Notes under the pieces: generated by a model
Databases searched by the model: none
What the model was told of the DNA's origin: nothing
What the model saw: only the letters and a program-made list of their open reading frames with translations
From: Dermatemys mawii
Taxonomy: Eukaryota; Chordata; Testudines; Dermatemydidae
DNA: 64,000 bases
Direction of reading: 5' to 3'
Assembly: GCA_007922305.1 (NCBI GenBank)
Contig: ML677387.1
Span: 605,790 to 669,789 of the forward strand
Part shown: piece after piece, positions 47,681-60,259 of the stretch
How the letters are laid out: every line of letters starts with the position of its first letter
Numbering within the stretch: position 1 is the first letter of the stretch
Program-made: the position numbers and the translations under genes

Positions 47681-49189
47681 AGTGTGGATATTCTAAATAT
47701 GGAAGAAATCCAATAGAGAAAAACAAGCACAGCGAGGGTTCCTGAGAGCCTCATTCCCTGTCCCACTACTGGACACACTCGGTAATTTTGTTACCTTCAT
47801 TGGCCCTAATCCTGATTTACACTAGTGAAGTGAAAGCAGAATTAGGCTCAGAATTTGGAATCTTTAAGGAGAAAAGGAGGAAAAAGGAGAGACCGAATCC
47901 AAACAAACCGCCCCCACCACCCCACACAGCGCTCCAGAAGAATTTTAAGATAAGGCATCGTTGTTGCACAGATAACGGAGAGATAGCATGGCCGATCATT
48001 GCCACGTGTACAAAGAGTGAAAACCCCTTTGTTTATACTCTAAACTATGTTTCCTAATTCATAATTTACCCAATTTCAAACTCTGTGTTTGTTGCTGAGA
48101 GGTCTCCGTTTTGCCCCTGGTTTGGAAAGACACAGCCGGTCTTAGCACCTAGGGCTCTGCTCCCTGTTACAAGAGAGTGCTGTCTGCGTAGATACGTACA
48201 CAGACAGCACACAGAGCAGGGGATAGTGCTCAAGAATACATAGGTTCTGTAGAGCTCACGGGACTTGTGCTTCCACAGTGCAGCTCTCTGTATCTGTTCT
48301 TAACCCTCCCCACTGACGGGGATGTGGGAGTTGCGTGCCTGGCGATGGGGAGAGTCAGCACCCTGAAGTGGCTTTTTTCCCGTCATGCAAGAAATACAAT
48401 TTGAACACGCTTCCTGTGACTACACTGTGCCTGCCTCCGGTCAGTTTTGAGAGTTTATTCTGCATGAGCTTCTCTTCGGTTATCTTGAAGGTTTAATTTC
48501 CAGAGGGAGAAGGAGATATAGGGAGTGAAGTTTCTGTTCTCTCTAGTGAATACGGTGTTTTTAGGGAATGGAATCCTGGCATATAAAACTCATTCCCCTG
48601 CTCCAGCGATTCCTTGGTGTCCAGAACTGGAGAGGTGGTTCCAGTGTTAGATTTCTCTTATGAAGGTGACTGTAAGAACAGCAGTGTTGTTTTTAATTAA
48701 AGTTGTCAGGCTTTGGCTGTGTTGACCTCAGGTGGTTCCTGGGCTAAGAAGGAGACCTGGATAAAACAGCTCCTTTCATTACCCACAAGCCAGCAGCTCT
48801 GCAAGCAGCAGGTCATTGCTTATCCTCAGCCATTTGTTTTATTTAGAAATGTTTCTCAAGCTTAGTTTTTTCCTTTCTTCTTTTAAATTGCAGCATTCAA
48901 GAAAGAGGAAAAGCTGGTAGGGTTTGCAAAACGTGCCCAGCCAGAACCATGTAACCGGGCAGCTCCTGCAAAGGTTAGGAGAGCCGGTCTTTCCTGAACT
49001 CTCAGTGGCATGAGGAGAAGTTGTGTGTGTATCCAGAGAGAAGCCTCTCTTCTTGCGTACATAGCTATTATCCAGGCAGAGGGATGTCAAAAGGGTAGTG
49101 TGGGGACTGACAACAAGAACACCGATACTGGAGTTGATGGACAGTAGTCAAAGTACTATACAGACATCAATTGTGAATCCTCACACACT

Positions 49190-49290
49190 GGTACAAATTA
49201 TTATCCACACTGTACCTATAGGGAAACTGAAGCACAACATGGTTAAGTGACTTGACCAAGTCGATACAGTTGGTAGCAGAATTCTGTTAT
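49190..49290 (-). repeat. MIR-like SINE fragment
   Basis: 'agggaaactgaagcacaac' and 'ggttaagtgacttgaccaag' match the order of the antisense MIR/CORE-SINE conserved block. Confidence 0.6.
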
Positions 49291-50009
49291 TCCTGGGTTG
49301 CGTGTGGAATTCACCAGATAGCTGGAGCCACAGAGTGAACTCTGTAAAGGTAAGAATTATGTCAGTGCTTTAAACAAGATGTAAGTCTCTGTGCATGGTA
49401 ATCCTTATATATATAATGTGTGTGTGGAGGCGGGAAGCTGCTATGTCCTGGAGGACTTATTCTGAGTGACATGGTGAAGGTCTCATGCTTCCAGAATTAA
49501 AATATCCATGACATTTCTAAACACTAAGGTGATTGTTTCCTATCTCCAAAAGTGTGCATTGGACCCCGTCTTGACAGATAAGGAGGGACTGATCATAGAA
49601 CTAAAAATTAGTGATTGTGTATGTGCAAGTGTTCATGACTTTACATTTGTTATGTGCAAACAGAATAGTTAAGTCTAAATCAGTAAATATATACTTGGTG
49701 CTTTGAAAGGACCAACTTCACAATAATAAAAACCATTATAAGCAAAATGAGCTGGGAGAAGGAATTGAAAGAGAAGGAAAATTGGGAATGAAGATGATTT
49801 CCCTACTGCTCAAAAAGCCACAATTGAGAAAGAAGGCTATGGGGGTTAAAATAGCAATCTCACTTAGTGAGGAAATGAAAGCAGCTAAAAAATTTATAGA
49901 TATACCAGTAAAATATGGGGAAAAAGAAGTTGATAGCACTGAATATAAACTAGAAGCTAGGAACTAATGCCAAAAGAACACCAGGAGAAATCTATGGCCC
50001 GTATTGTTA

Positions 50010-50200
50010 AGGACAGTGAGAAACAATTTCCATTTACCAAGGATTATGGTGGATTCTTCTTCACTGATAAATTTTAAATTAGAGTTGAATGTTTTTCTAA
50101 AAGATATATGCTTTAGAAATTATTTTGGGGAAGTTCTGTGTCCTGTGTTGTACAGACTAGATTGTCACAATGGTCCCTTCCATCTCTGGAATCCAACAAA
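50010..50200 (+). mobile_element. CR1 LINE 3' end
   Basis: 'ttcactgataaattttaaat', 'ttgaatgtttttctaaaaga' and 'gattgtcacaatggtccctt' are the sense CR1 3' terminal segment, close to its normal terminus. Confidence 0.75.
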
Positions 50201-50224
50201 AGGAACCCTAATAGTGGTATGAGT

Positions 50225-50885
50225 CTGTTCCTAGATAGGAATGGTAGAATTGTCCATAACAGTTCTGAAAAGGCAGGAGTGTTCAATAAATTTCTGTTCT
50301 GCATTTGGGAAAAAGCCAGATGATAAAATACTTTCCATTCCAACAATAACTCAATATGACGTTACATAGCTTCTTCTCAAATTAGACATTCTTAAATAAT
50401 CAGGTGTGGATAACATACATCCAAGAATTTTAAAGGAGCTGACTCCTTGCTTATAATGGTGCCCTGTGGATTATTAATGTTGATGTTGAATGAAAGTCTT
50501 GAAACCTGGGGAGGTTCCAGAGGTCTTGGAGAAATGAATGTTGTGCCAATATTTAACACAGCTAAACTGGACAACCCAGGTAATTCTAAGCATACCAGTC
50601 TGAGACAGATCCCAGATAACGTAATGGACTGGCTCATAGGGACTCGATTTATTAAAGAATTGAAGGAGGGTAATATAATTTATGCCAGTTGACATGGGTT
50701 TATGGAAAATAGATCTTTTGTTGCTGTTGCCAAAAGGGGTGATGTGGATGTATATACAGGGGAGTCTCGAGGAGGAGTAAGGACGTTATTTTATCTGTGT
50801 ATTTGGCACTGATGTGGCCACTTCTGGAATGCTGTGCACCATTTGGGTGTTCAAGAAATCCCTTGCAGGATTGGGAGATATTTCA
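50225..50885 (+). mobile_element. CR1 LINE reverse-transcriptase fragment
   Basis: Pieces of the CR1 ORF2 frame are visible on the plus strand. DNIHPRILKEL lies near 50408-50440; LNESLETW, VVPIF and the NPGN..TSL segment lie near 50483-50606; MDWLIGTRFIKEL follows. A further CR1 piece corresponding to a LLEWC-type motif lies near 50815-50850. Frameshifts and stops are present. It follows another CR1 3' end directly. Confidence 0.75.
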
Positions 50886-50957
50886 CACGGTCAGGTCAGC
50901 TTAAATCGGTGGAGTAAAGCAGCAATGGATCACGTGCCTGTTCCTGGCTTGTGGCAT

Positions 50958-51009
50958 GCTGGTTGGCTGGAAGAAAGCTTGTAGCTGGTTGGCTGGAAGA
51001 AAGCTTGTT
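50958..51009. repeat. 26-bp tandem duplication
   Basis: A unit beginning GCTGGTTGGCTGGAAG is repeated twice with one terminal difference. Confidence 0.9.
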
Positions 51010-51448
51010 GTGTGCTGCAGCCAATTAGAACATGGAAATAAGAGGTTGAGGATTTTTTTAAAAATGTACAAGAACATCCCTCCCTTCACTCCCTGCCCCC
51101 ATATAAACAAAGCAAACAGAGGTCGGAAATGGCATAGACTCCATGAAATCCAGTAGGGACATGGCTGTTGCTACTGATTTTGCACCGAAGGTGCCCAGAC
51201 ACTATGATGATGGGCGGCAGGATAAAACTCTAAGACCGATCAGTCAATACAGCTTTTGTTAATAAAAAGCAAAATAGCTCCTGTCTCAGGTCCCTCCCAG
51301 TGTCAAAGACAAAATATTTCTTATCTGATCAAGCAGAGCTACCCTGCCTGAAACTACCATTGTCTTTAATTTCCTGGGACCTGCTTGCTGCTATTACCAG
51401 CAGAGAATGTAATTGTATAATCTCACCTATGGTGCTGCACTCTCTCTC

Positions 51449-51475
51449 AAAAAAAAAAAAAAAAAAAAAAAAAAA
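51449..51475. repeat. Poly-A tract (A27)
   Basis: Twenty-seven uninterrupted A residues after a (TC)n stretch. It could be the tail of a retroposed element in plus orientation, but no body was recognised. Confidence 0.9.
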
Positions 51476-51640
51476 GCCTGTTGCAGAACTGTGATTTATA
51501 ACGCCAGCCTCAAGAGGCTGAATCTGGCTTTATGCTGCAAGATTGGCTCCTGTTTGTCCTACATTAAATAATCACGGCTGTTTTGCTTCTATATCACCTT
51601 TGCTGTAGTAATGAAATTCAAAATTGGTAGAGAGGTAGAT

Positions 51641-51660
51641 AATCTAATCTAATCTAATCT
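51641..51660. repeat. (AATCT)4 pentanucleotide repeat
   Basis: Four perfect units. Confidence 0.95.
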
Positions 51661-52939
51661 ACTTGGTTCTATGGCTTTTATTGCCATAGTACCTGAACTC
51701 TGACATAGCAGATCTCTGCAGCTGCAGAAGGAAAATAGCCCCTTTCCTACCTCTTTTCATTGGAGAAAGTTGTTTTTAAATTGCATTGCATTAAGTGGAG
51801 TTTTTTTTCCCATTTGAGTATAGTTCCTTTAGTAAAGAGACTAGAAATAAAAATGTTTAGTGCATAGCGCTTGATTAAACTACGAAAGAAGTACTCAGAC
51901 ACAGAGAAACACAGCAGACTCTGAGGACAACTTTTGGGGCTACAGCAGATGAATCAGTAGATTTCTTTTGGATGAGGATTTTTGTTCCAGAGCTGGTAGT
52001 CTTATAGATGTGCCTGTTTTTGTCTTTAAACTGTAAATCAGGTCTTTCTTTTTTTCCAGGAACTATTACAGATAAAGAGATGGGGAAAATCGGGGGTCCA
52101 GGTCTAGGTCCATTTTATCCAAATAGCTTCAAATTCAGGTAAATGGTTCTGGTTTGGGCTCTTTCCCCCTGACATCTACAAGAATTTGGTTGCAAAGTGT
52201 CAGTAGATGCAGAGTTAGACCAACCTACCATGCCTCTCATTTAGAGTGGAGGAATCTCCCATGGTATCTTTGAACACAGAACTGACTCACACAGAGGAAA
52301 TGGGCCACTTTGTATATATTTATTCACATCAGCAATACTCACTGCTGTAGTATGTGAATGTCTTCCTGCCCCTTTGTTCTCTGAAACGTAGTGAAGGGAT
52401 AGAAACTGTTCAACTGGGCCCCCAAGTTCGATTCAAAACACTTTTCTCCTGAAGCAATATAAGTCCTATGCAGGGCACAGTGCAGAAGAGCAGCTGTCAG
52501 CCAGTGTCCTATCACCACCTCTATTACCACTTACCCTTTCCAACACCTCCACCAGCAGATTTCAAGTCTGCAGCTCGGAGGGACCAGCAAGATGGTTTGC
52601 AAGCGGGATGCTGTGAATAATCACTTTGCGTCTGACAGGTGATTAAGATGATAAATACACATGTAAATGCAGGAAGTACCACTGATAAAGTGGGTTGACA
52701 AATCTGCCCCACTGTCTCCTTCCTAGCCTTTGGCTTACTAAATACCTGCAAAGGTTTGGGATAGGTCCTGAGCTCTAGGCTAGCACAAAGCTCTGCTGGA
52801 TAATATGAGCTGCAGTTCATTTATGTGAGGGATCTTTATTGATCTAGACTTTGAAGTTATGCCTAGAGTATATAATCTAGCCCTCTTTCAGCATGTAGAA
52901 ATCTAAACCTATAATAAAGGCGAGAGCTGGTTTACATAG

Positions 52940-53130
52940 AGATGGAGCTTTAGTTGCCTTTTAATGATGATGTTTTGAGATCACTTATTGCACAGCACTT
53001 TGTCTCATCCAGAAAAGGACATTTCCAGTGATTTACTAACATTTTGTCTTTTAATCTTGAAAAATAACCTTTCTGCACTGCATGTAGACTCTGCCAGACA
53101 GCAGAGTATAGCAACATCCAGCTTGACCGC
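52940..53130 (-). mobile_element. Possible hAT transposase C-terminal remnant
   Basis: The minus frame reads LAESTCSAERLFFKIKR, resembling the hAT dimerisation block (general form S-x-x-S-A-E-R-x-F-S-x-L/I-K). Flanking sequence carries stops, and nothing upstream could be matched. This is a short similarity judged by eye. Confidence 0.35.
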
Positions 53131-53549
53131 AAGGAGCGGGGAACTAAACAGGCCAAAAGAGAAAAGCCCCGTTGTCCTAGTAATGATGCTTTGCACTCAC
53201 TGCTCATTCCATGGGATGATGACAAAGTATTCTAAACAGCGAGTTTTACAGTGGATAGAACAGGCTGTATTGCAGGTGAGGCTGAGACCTCCATGGGGGC
53301 AGATTTTCTTACATCTACTACTGCTGGGTTCTTACACTTTCCTCTCGAGCCTCTGGTGCTGGGCAGTGCAAAGGAATCTGACAGTGGTTGTGCATTACAT
53401 TGACTCTCACTGGCAGTCCCCTTTCACACTGTTGGTGCAATACAAATCACCTTGCCCCATGGTGCCATTGAGAACAAGGCACATTCAGTGCTGTGTACTG
53501 CATCCAAATGCAAAGTATCAGCGTCGCTGTCAATACTTCTGCCCAGTCC

Positions 53550-53630
53550 GAGCCCTATCCAAAGCCCATTGAAATCAGTGAGAACCTTTGCACTGACTTT
53601 ACTGAGCACTGGATCAGGCCCCAGGTCTCC
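53550..53630. repeat. Ancient interspersed repeat with inverted halves
   Basis: 'caaagcccattgaaatcagt' with 'cactggatcaggcccc' is the same type as 37385-37475. Confidence 0.45.
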
Positions 53631-55799
53631 AGCTGTGCAAATCTCTAGTGAGTGAAACACAAAGAAAAGTTCATATGCTATTGCTACAAGTTTGGGGAAG
53701 AAACTTGGTGGGACCAGTGACATATGGGACTGACTTGGACAGTTCAATCCTTTAAAATTCAACTGGATTTACCCTGTCATTTTTAAATTACTTAATCACT
53801 TGTCTTGACTTTTAATCTTTGATAATACAGTCATTTGGATTTTCCTCTATTTAGCTTTAAACACATTGGTTTTAGACAGATTTGAGGTCTGTCAGGGAAA
53901 AGCCATTTCCTCAAACTTATCTTTCCTAAGCTCCTCTTCTTATAAGTTCCACTATTTATCTTCACTGATTTGTTCCCTCTTTTATTTATTTATTTTAGTT
54001 TCTTGCATGATCCTGCTTAAAATGCAGAGTCACATTTACGCATACAAATTTAGCTCCATATTCGCACCATGGAAAAACTGTTCTGCCACTCTTTAACGGT
54101 AATTGAATTTTTTTAAATTGCAAATCTGTGATCTGAAATTATAATATAGCGGTGCAGTTGTTCTGCAGGGCACTCAAAAATGGAGATTCGGAGCAAACTT
54201 GTTTGCATAATAATAGCTGCTGTGCATGTCTGGATTTTGTATGCATGTCTGTTAGCTGCATATTTCTTCCCTTAGATCTACAGGAAGACAAGGACTGATT
54301 TTGATTAAGTGATGCCCTAAAAACTTGTCTCAGCAATTTAGGGCTCTTACTGTGGAAGCTTTAATCCCTCTTTATATATTAAAAATCACACGGTTTTTAC
54401 TAACGTGAGGAGTACATTTCATTTTCCCTGTTCAGCTCTCCAGAACACAGGATGGAACTAGCATTTACCAGCTCCCTCCTAGGAGCTTGGAGAAAGAATT
54501 ATCCCACCTAGGTAAATGTTTTCTGTCCCTTCTGCACAAAAACAAGCCCTTTGGAAACTTTCCTGCAGCATGAATAATTTGGGAATAGTAGGTGCCTGTT
54601 CGGCAGATTCTGCTGGGGACGACCTATGCTCCTTGCTCTGGGTTAACACATGATTTCAAGGAGACCCATATTTGATGTATGACTTTGCCAGAAGAACTGG
54701 ATAATGTAGGAGATTTATTAAAGCATTACATAAAGTGTGTCTCTGTCACGAATTAGAAGACTCTTCCGCATCCCTGCTGTAGCGTAAAACCTTGGGGTTT
54801 TGTCAGACATAAAAATAAATGAGGGAAGGAGTCTTGTCTCTTAGGCGCACTAGGGGGGAAGGAGTTTAATTAACCAGGAGGGAGGTTGGTACTGGCCACT
54901 CCTAGAAGCGTGAAACAAATGTGATTTGAATCAAAGTAATGACTTTGCATGAATGGCAAAATTATTGATGCAAGAAATAGCACGAAACTGACCCTCGATG
55001 CAATTTAAAGTAATTGTTATTTCCAGTGTTCTTTTTGCCTCAATGACACTTTTCTTGTAACTGAAACTGAAATAACCAGGTCTGGAGTTTAGCTGCTCTC
55101 AGCCTAGTTCTAAGTGTTGTTTATTTTTGACCATTAAAAACTGGAATATTTATAGTGCTAAGTACTTGCCATCAGACGATGTGATTTATTATTTTGTATA
55201 TATGACAGAATGTTGATGCTACTCTCTGTCTCTGAGCTATCCTAAGACAGTTGGTAGAGATACTGTCACAGTGACTAATTGTTATTACCTCTCTCTAACC
55301 ATCTGACCTTTGTCATGTGCCCATTATCATCGTATTGAGGCACATATTGATTGATTGTTGGCTAGACTCTGTGGAAAAGTTACTTAAACAAGCAAACTAA
55401 CTGTCCTAAATATTCTTGGGGATGGGAAAACAGCCTCCAAGTTGCTAACCTGGGAAGAGTTCATTCCTTGGAAGTGTATTGTATTGTGGAGCAATTAGTG
55501 CCTCACATGGAACTTGGGCCTCTGGGCGACTGGGGTCTCTCTTCTTTAAGTCCACAAATCTTTTATCCCCACTTCCTGAGAGGCTGACGACTGTTATCAA
55601 ACAAAACAGAGCATTAGAACTTGGAAGCAGTATGTTTGTTTGGGAGGGAGGAGGTTGGTTTTGTTTTTTAAAAACTGTGGAACTAACTTGGGCCTTTTCT
55701 CTGCCAGTGGAGCTTAGTTCCAGGAACAATCAACCCAGATTTTCAGAGTATTAGGCAAGATTTATCTGAGACTGCCATTAAAAAAAGGAGAGAAGGAGA

Positions 55800-56330
55800 A
55801 TCAGGATTCCTGTGCTAGCTGAGACGAAGGTCCATCTAGTCCAGTATGCTGTTTCTGGCAGTGGACAGCACCAGATGTTTCAGAGGAAGACATAAAAGCT
55901 CTATAATGGACAATTATCTGATAATTTGACCACAGGGGAAGTCTTGCCCTAATGCTATGCAGTTATTGGTTTACTTATTTCCTAGAACATAAGGTTTTAT
56001 ATCTCTTATGCATTTTTATTCTATCTTAAGTACAGCAATTGTGGATTTTCCAGTTGTTCATATAAATGTCTAATCCTTTGTTGTTAAATCTCTCCTGGGA
56101 TGGACATCTTTCTTTGCTTCTGATAATTTGTGTTGCCGTTTTCTGAACCTTTTCCCTTTCTGCTCTATCTTCATGGAGCTGGGCAGCCATGACTGAATGC
56201 AGCCTTCAAGAGGATGTTGTACCGTTTATTCTATATCTGATGGCATTACAATGTTTCCAGGATTGAGCTGTTCCTCAGCCCTGTGAAATGTTCTCCCAAT
56301 GTAGGAGTTACTCACTAGGGGTTCCCCCCT
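55800..56330 (-). mobile_element. CR1 LINE 3' part (old copy)
   Basis: Antisense order: a 3' UTR phrase near 55830-55870 ('ggtccatctagtccagtatg'), then ORF2 C-terminal segments near 56095-56240 ('ttctgaaccttttccctttc', 'gcagccttcaagagg'). No open frame. It ends about 120 bp before the second ZMAT4 exon. Confidence 0.75.
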
Positions 56331-56452
56331 TACATCTCCCGATTGGTATTTATCAAGGGGGCTGATAAATCTCATTTAAGTTTTGGTTCTCTCTCTTGTC
56401 CAGTAAGAATGTTTTGATTGTTGCCTCAACAGTTTTCACTCTTCCTTCACAG

Positions 56453-56542
56453 AGTCGGAAACACGCGAGCAAAGTGAGACTTTACTACATGCTACATCCC
56501 ATAGATGGAGGCTGCCCAGCCAAGAAGCTCCGATCGGAAAAC
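56453..56542 (+). CDS. ZMAT4: ZMAT4 second coding exon, 30 codons
   Basis: A pyrimidine-rich acceptor ending CTTCCTTCACAG (56441-56452) precedes the exon, and a GTGAGT donor follows at 56543. The 90 nt encode [16 protein letters not shown] followed by a segment ending AKKLRSEN, which matches ZMAT4. Joined to the previous exon in phase 0, codon 38 supplies the second histidine of finger 1 (CX2CX12HX5H in all). The basic stretch after the finger, with KK and R, is the linker to the second finger, which is not in this window. The exon lies 24.1 kb downstream of the first coding exon on the same strand. I found no third coding exon in 56543-64000, so the next intron is at least 7.4 kb. Codons are intact with no sign of decay, so this looks like a functional gene and not a retrocopy. 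Confidence 0.95.
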
Positions 56543-59500
56543 GTGAGTATGTTTCAGAGCCCTGTTCTGCACTGCTTTGAATCTGGGACCCTGTGCGAAG
56601 GCATGTACTCCTGTCAGAGCCTTAGGTAATCACTTACCCAGAGGTAACAGTTGGGGTAGCTGAAATGCTAAATTACTGGAAACAGTTTTCCATAAATGAT
56701 ACAGAAAATATGACATGCAGCAGTAATTGAACTTTTAGTTTTTACTTGTCTTTGTTTTAGAAAAGACCCCAAAAAAGGATCCTCACGACACAAATCTAGT
56801 ATGCATTCAGTCCACTCAGAGCCAGACCAAAGTGTCTGAAAGACATTTAGTTTGTTGGCTGGTGAACTGCAGTGGAAACGACTGGAAGGATAATGACTAC
56901 GTGGATGATTGCACTTTCCGTCTAGTTCCCTTTGAATCTGGGGTAGTAAAAACTGCTCTTTAATTGTGATGATTAAAGTTCTGTAACTGTTCCACTGGAA
57001 GTCTGGATTGAAGTCATTTCAGGTTCCATACATTCAGATGATATTTATGCACAACTTTCTTAGCAGAGGGAAGCGCTGTGTTAGAGAGGTGGCTAGAGAG
57101 AGGTTCGTGGGGGAGAGTAACTAGTCAAAGGAAAATGAGGAAGGAAGGAAGGAATACATGTCAGTGAGCAATTTCCATTCTGGTGTGTCCTGTAACCCTT
57201 ATTCCGCTCTCCCTTATGGCCTTTGAATGTATCAACTTCAATGTCTTCGCAATTCTTTGTGTACTTGGCTGTGACAGCTGCTTTCTTTGCCCATCTCAAG
57301 ATCTGTTCACTTAGGTCCATTTTGTATTGCCCTCACTGGTATCTCTCTCTTCCTAGTTCAGATCACTTGGCACAAACAGTTCAGTGGGGGAGATTTAATG
57401 TTCATGGGAACTGGGCAGCAAAAGCCATGGACATCACACTAAAAATATTTCTTCCCGTGAAACAATCCGTTCTTCAGGTTTGGGTTTTGTTCAAATCTCC
57501 TTCCTGGGGTCTCTCACTTCAACCTGCTTTCTAATTCCATCCTAATCCTTCCCGGCACGTTGCTCAGCATCCAGGTGCTCGCCCTTTTTGCTTTTGGAGC
57601 CCATTTGACTTCTTGTTTTCTCCTGCTGATAAGAAACCAGCCTCAGTTTGCTTTGACAGCTCCGTGCCTGTCCTTGTCCTACACACTCAGCGAGTCTATA
57701 TGCTCTGTGGCTATGTAATACATCACGTCCCCCATCTGTCCAGGTGACAATTTTGCTTCCCTTATGTATCCTTTGGCCCTTCCAAGCTCAGTCTGTTGTT
57801 CCAGCACAGCAGAACCTGTTATGATTGTCCTCTCCCAGGCCTTCCAAGGAGGAATATGTTTTGCTTGTCCCTGCTCAGACATTATCCAGTCCTTTGTATT
57901 CATGTGTACCCAACGGAGTTGAGAAATTTAGACCATCTCTTGAAGGCAGCATGATAACATCATTACCATGTACAGAACACAGCTGTATCCCGCTCATTTC
58001 AACTTGATGGTCGTGTTATTGAAGCGATGGCATAGGGACTTAAATGGATATTAAAAATGCAGTTACTTGAGTATGTTATCACTGGAGCCCAGTTATGTTT
58101 CCCTGTATAAACATGTGTTACTAAAAAGGGCACCTGGCCTCCTTGTGGAGAAAATGGTATATTTATGTGACACTAGAGCATATCCTACTTCTTGTAAACT
58201 TTTAACTATGAAAGTAAATGTTTGATCTTCCAAATGATATGAAGGGAAAAGGTTTCAAGGAAGCAACCCCTGTCTCAGCTGTACATTTCTAATGACACAG
58301 GCCTTTCCAACGATACATGATCAACATCATTTTCCAGCTGACCTTTAAATAACGTGGAGGATAATATTTGCCATTATCTGATGCTTATGAAAATATGCTC
58401 CATTCCTTAAGCAGCCATTAAGCCTTCATCCTAAAAAGCACTGAATGTACACAACCCAATTATTAGGAAGTCTTTTGTTGTTTTAATATTTTCTTTTTTT
58501 TTTTGTAAAACAAACCTGGTGTCTTTGGCATACTGAGTGGTCGTTGACCTTTCCTTTTAAATGTGTACTTAACATTTCAGCCAAAAGTAATTTGAGAAGG
58601 TCTTAGGCTGGGACCAGGTCACAGTTTGAGAAGGTCACAGGCTCCGAAATTTGAAGTCAATCGTGACTTGACGGGACAAATTTAGTTTTCATCAGGATTT
58701 CTCCATCACTTGTAAATAGGGAATGGGCCTGTCTGAGACCATGGAATCTTTTTGTATGCTTTGGGGCAGAGCTTGGGATGGGGAGAAATCCATTGGTACT
58801 TTCTTCTTAGTCCCGTTTGTACTATTGGGTGCTGTTAAGAAGTTTGGCAGCCCTGGTCGATGACTACACTTATTAAAGAGGAGGAGAGATGCTAGTAAGG
58901 CGTGAATTGCCTGAGGAGCATAAATAAATGATATCAAAGCATGCATTGCAAAGAGTACCATGGGCCTTAATAATAAAAGCATAGGCTGAAATGAAGGTGA
59001 TCCAAACCTTATACTTAGCATTGTGGAAAAACACTTTTTAACAGCAGCACTTTCTTGATGCACAGAAGTGAACTCCTATTTAAGACACTTCTTGTGGTGC
59101 TATGTTTTGTATTGTTATATTTCATGGGGTCATATTATCTTTTATTCTTGGTGAATCCCAGAAATGAAGACAGGAGGCTCTCATTGGTTGAATACAGTTC
59201 TTTGTTTTTCCCTAGCATTGCTTAAGGGACGTCCAGCAAAGGACTGCAGCTGCATAGTCTCTTATAAGGGTTGTGCCATTTAGCAACTTGTTAACAGGCA
59301 TCTGAATAACTAAAGTTAATTCTGTTGGATGTACAAGTTTCATTTTGAAGTTTATAACATTATTAAAAGAAGCCCTATGAATTAGTAGCATGGCTAGGCA
59401 TAAATACAAACTCACAGGAAGATGAATGCTCTTGTCATTGGGGAAAGTGTAACAGAATGAAATCTCAAGTAATCTTTCTGGGGTTAGAAATAAAATACAT

Positions 59501-59856
59501 TCTGATCTCAATTTATGCAAGGGTAATAGGGCTCCCACATGAAGACAAAGTGCTTTGTGATGAGTTCCTTTCTGGTGGGATTATTTCATCTTTGGGCTGG
59601 CAAAACCAATTTGGATTTCTTGAAACAGCAACGTGTGGCTCCCTCTGGAAAGGGGGCTGTTTTCAGGGTTAGTAGCTGAAGATCACATATTCAGCTCTGC
59701 TCATGATGGCAGAGATTTGCTGGTCTTACCCATCAGGACTCAGGCAGAGCCACACTTGGAGGGAGCGTGCACCTCAAGATTTTTTTCAAATTAAAAGGTG
59801 AAAATATTCCTTTTAAGATGGCTCAAAGATCAGTGTTGCAACATGTATGTAACAAG
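56543..59856 (+). other. ZMAT4: Start of the following ZMAT4 intron, nothing classified
   Basis: A GTGAGT donor starts it. No exon encoding the next matrin finger (CxxC followed by HxxxxxH) was found in any frame examined. A short pyrimidine-AG at 56760 is not followed by recognisable coding sequence. Confidence 0.6.
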
Positions 59857-60032
59857 AATCAGAGGGGTAGCCATGTTAGTCTGGAATTGCAGCAGTGACA
59901 AAGAGTCCTGTGGCACCTTAAAGACTAACTGAAGTATTACATTATAAGCTTTCGTGGGCTAGTACCCACTTCGTCGGATGCATGCAGTGGAAGAATCCAG
60001 GGGCAGGTATAAATAGGTAGGCAAGAGCCAGG
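59857..60032 (-). mobile_element. Penelope-like element 3' end, heavily 5'-truncated
   Basis: The terminus AATCAGAGGGGTAGCC starts at 59857, and the sequence is collinear with 41474-41655 through 'ggtataaataggtaggcaag'. No clear target duplication was found. Confidence 0.85.
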
Positions 60033-60259
60033 TTTAGGCTCCTAGTCTGGGCACCTGCTTAGTCCCATTTGCATTGCTGGCTTTTTGCTTTGCATTTTTA
60101 TTTCAGTGGGAATCGGGAAGACTGATGGTGTTTCAGACAGGGCCAGTGGAAGTACAAGTAAAGGCACTCACTGGTGGTTGATGCCAGGGCTAGAGGCTTG
60201 AACTCTCAGCTTCGAGTGAGAAGCTACAGAATCCACCTCCATCGGGCCCCACCCAGAGC

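Larger units (their letters stand above)
32347..56452 (+). other. ZMAT4: ZMAT4 intron between the first two coding exons (24,106 bp)
   Basis: It is bounded by GTAAG at 32347 and CACAG at 56452. It holds a mariner-type MITE, two large Penelope-like insertions, several CR1 fragments, microsatellites and otherwise unclassified sequence. 32347-38962, 42819-49190 and 50890-55800 contain only short stop-bounded frames and minor ancient repeats listed separately. Intron status follows from exon phase and protein identity on both sides. Confidence 0.9.

Noticed and set aside
51300..51494. Open frame ending in a poly-lysine run
   Set aside because: The lysines are the A27 tract; the frame is not a gene.
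52988..53572. A 194-codon plus-strand open frame
   Set aside because: It has no recognisable domain or splice context, and overlaps a possible antisense transposon remnant and an ancient repeat.
56760..56960. Possible further ZMAT4 exon after TTTTAG at 56760
   Set aside because: The translation lacks the next matrin finger and hits stops at once.
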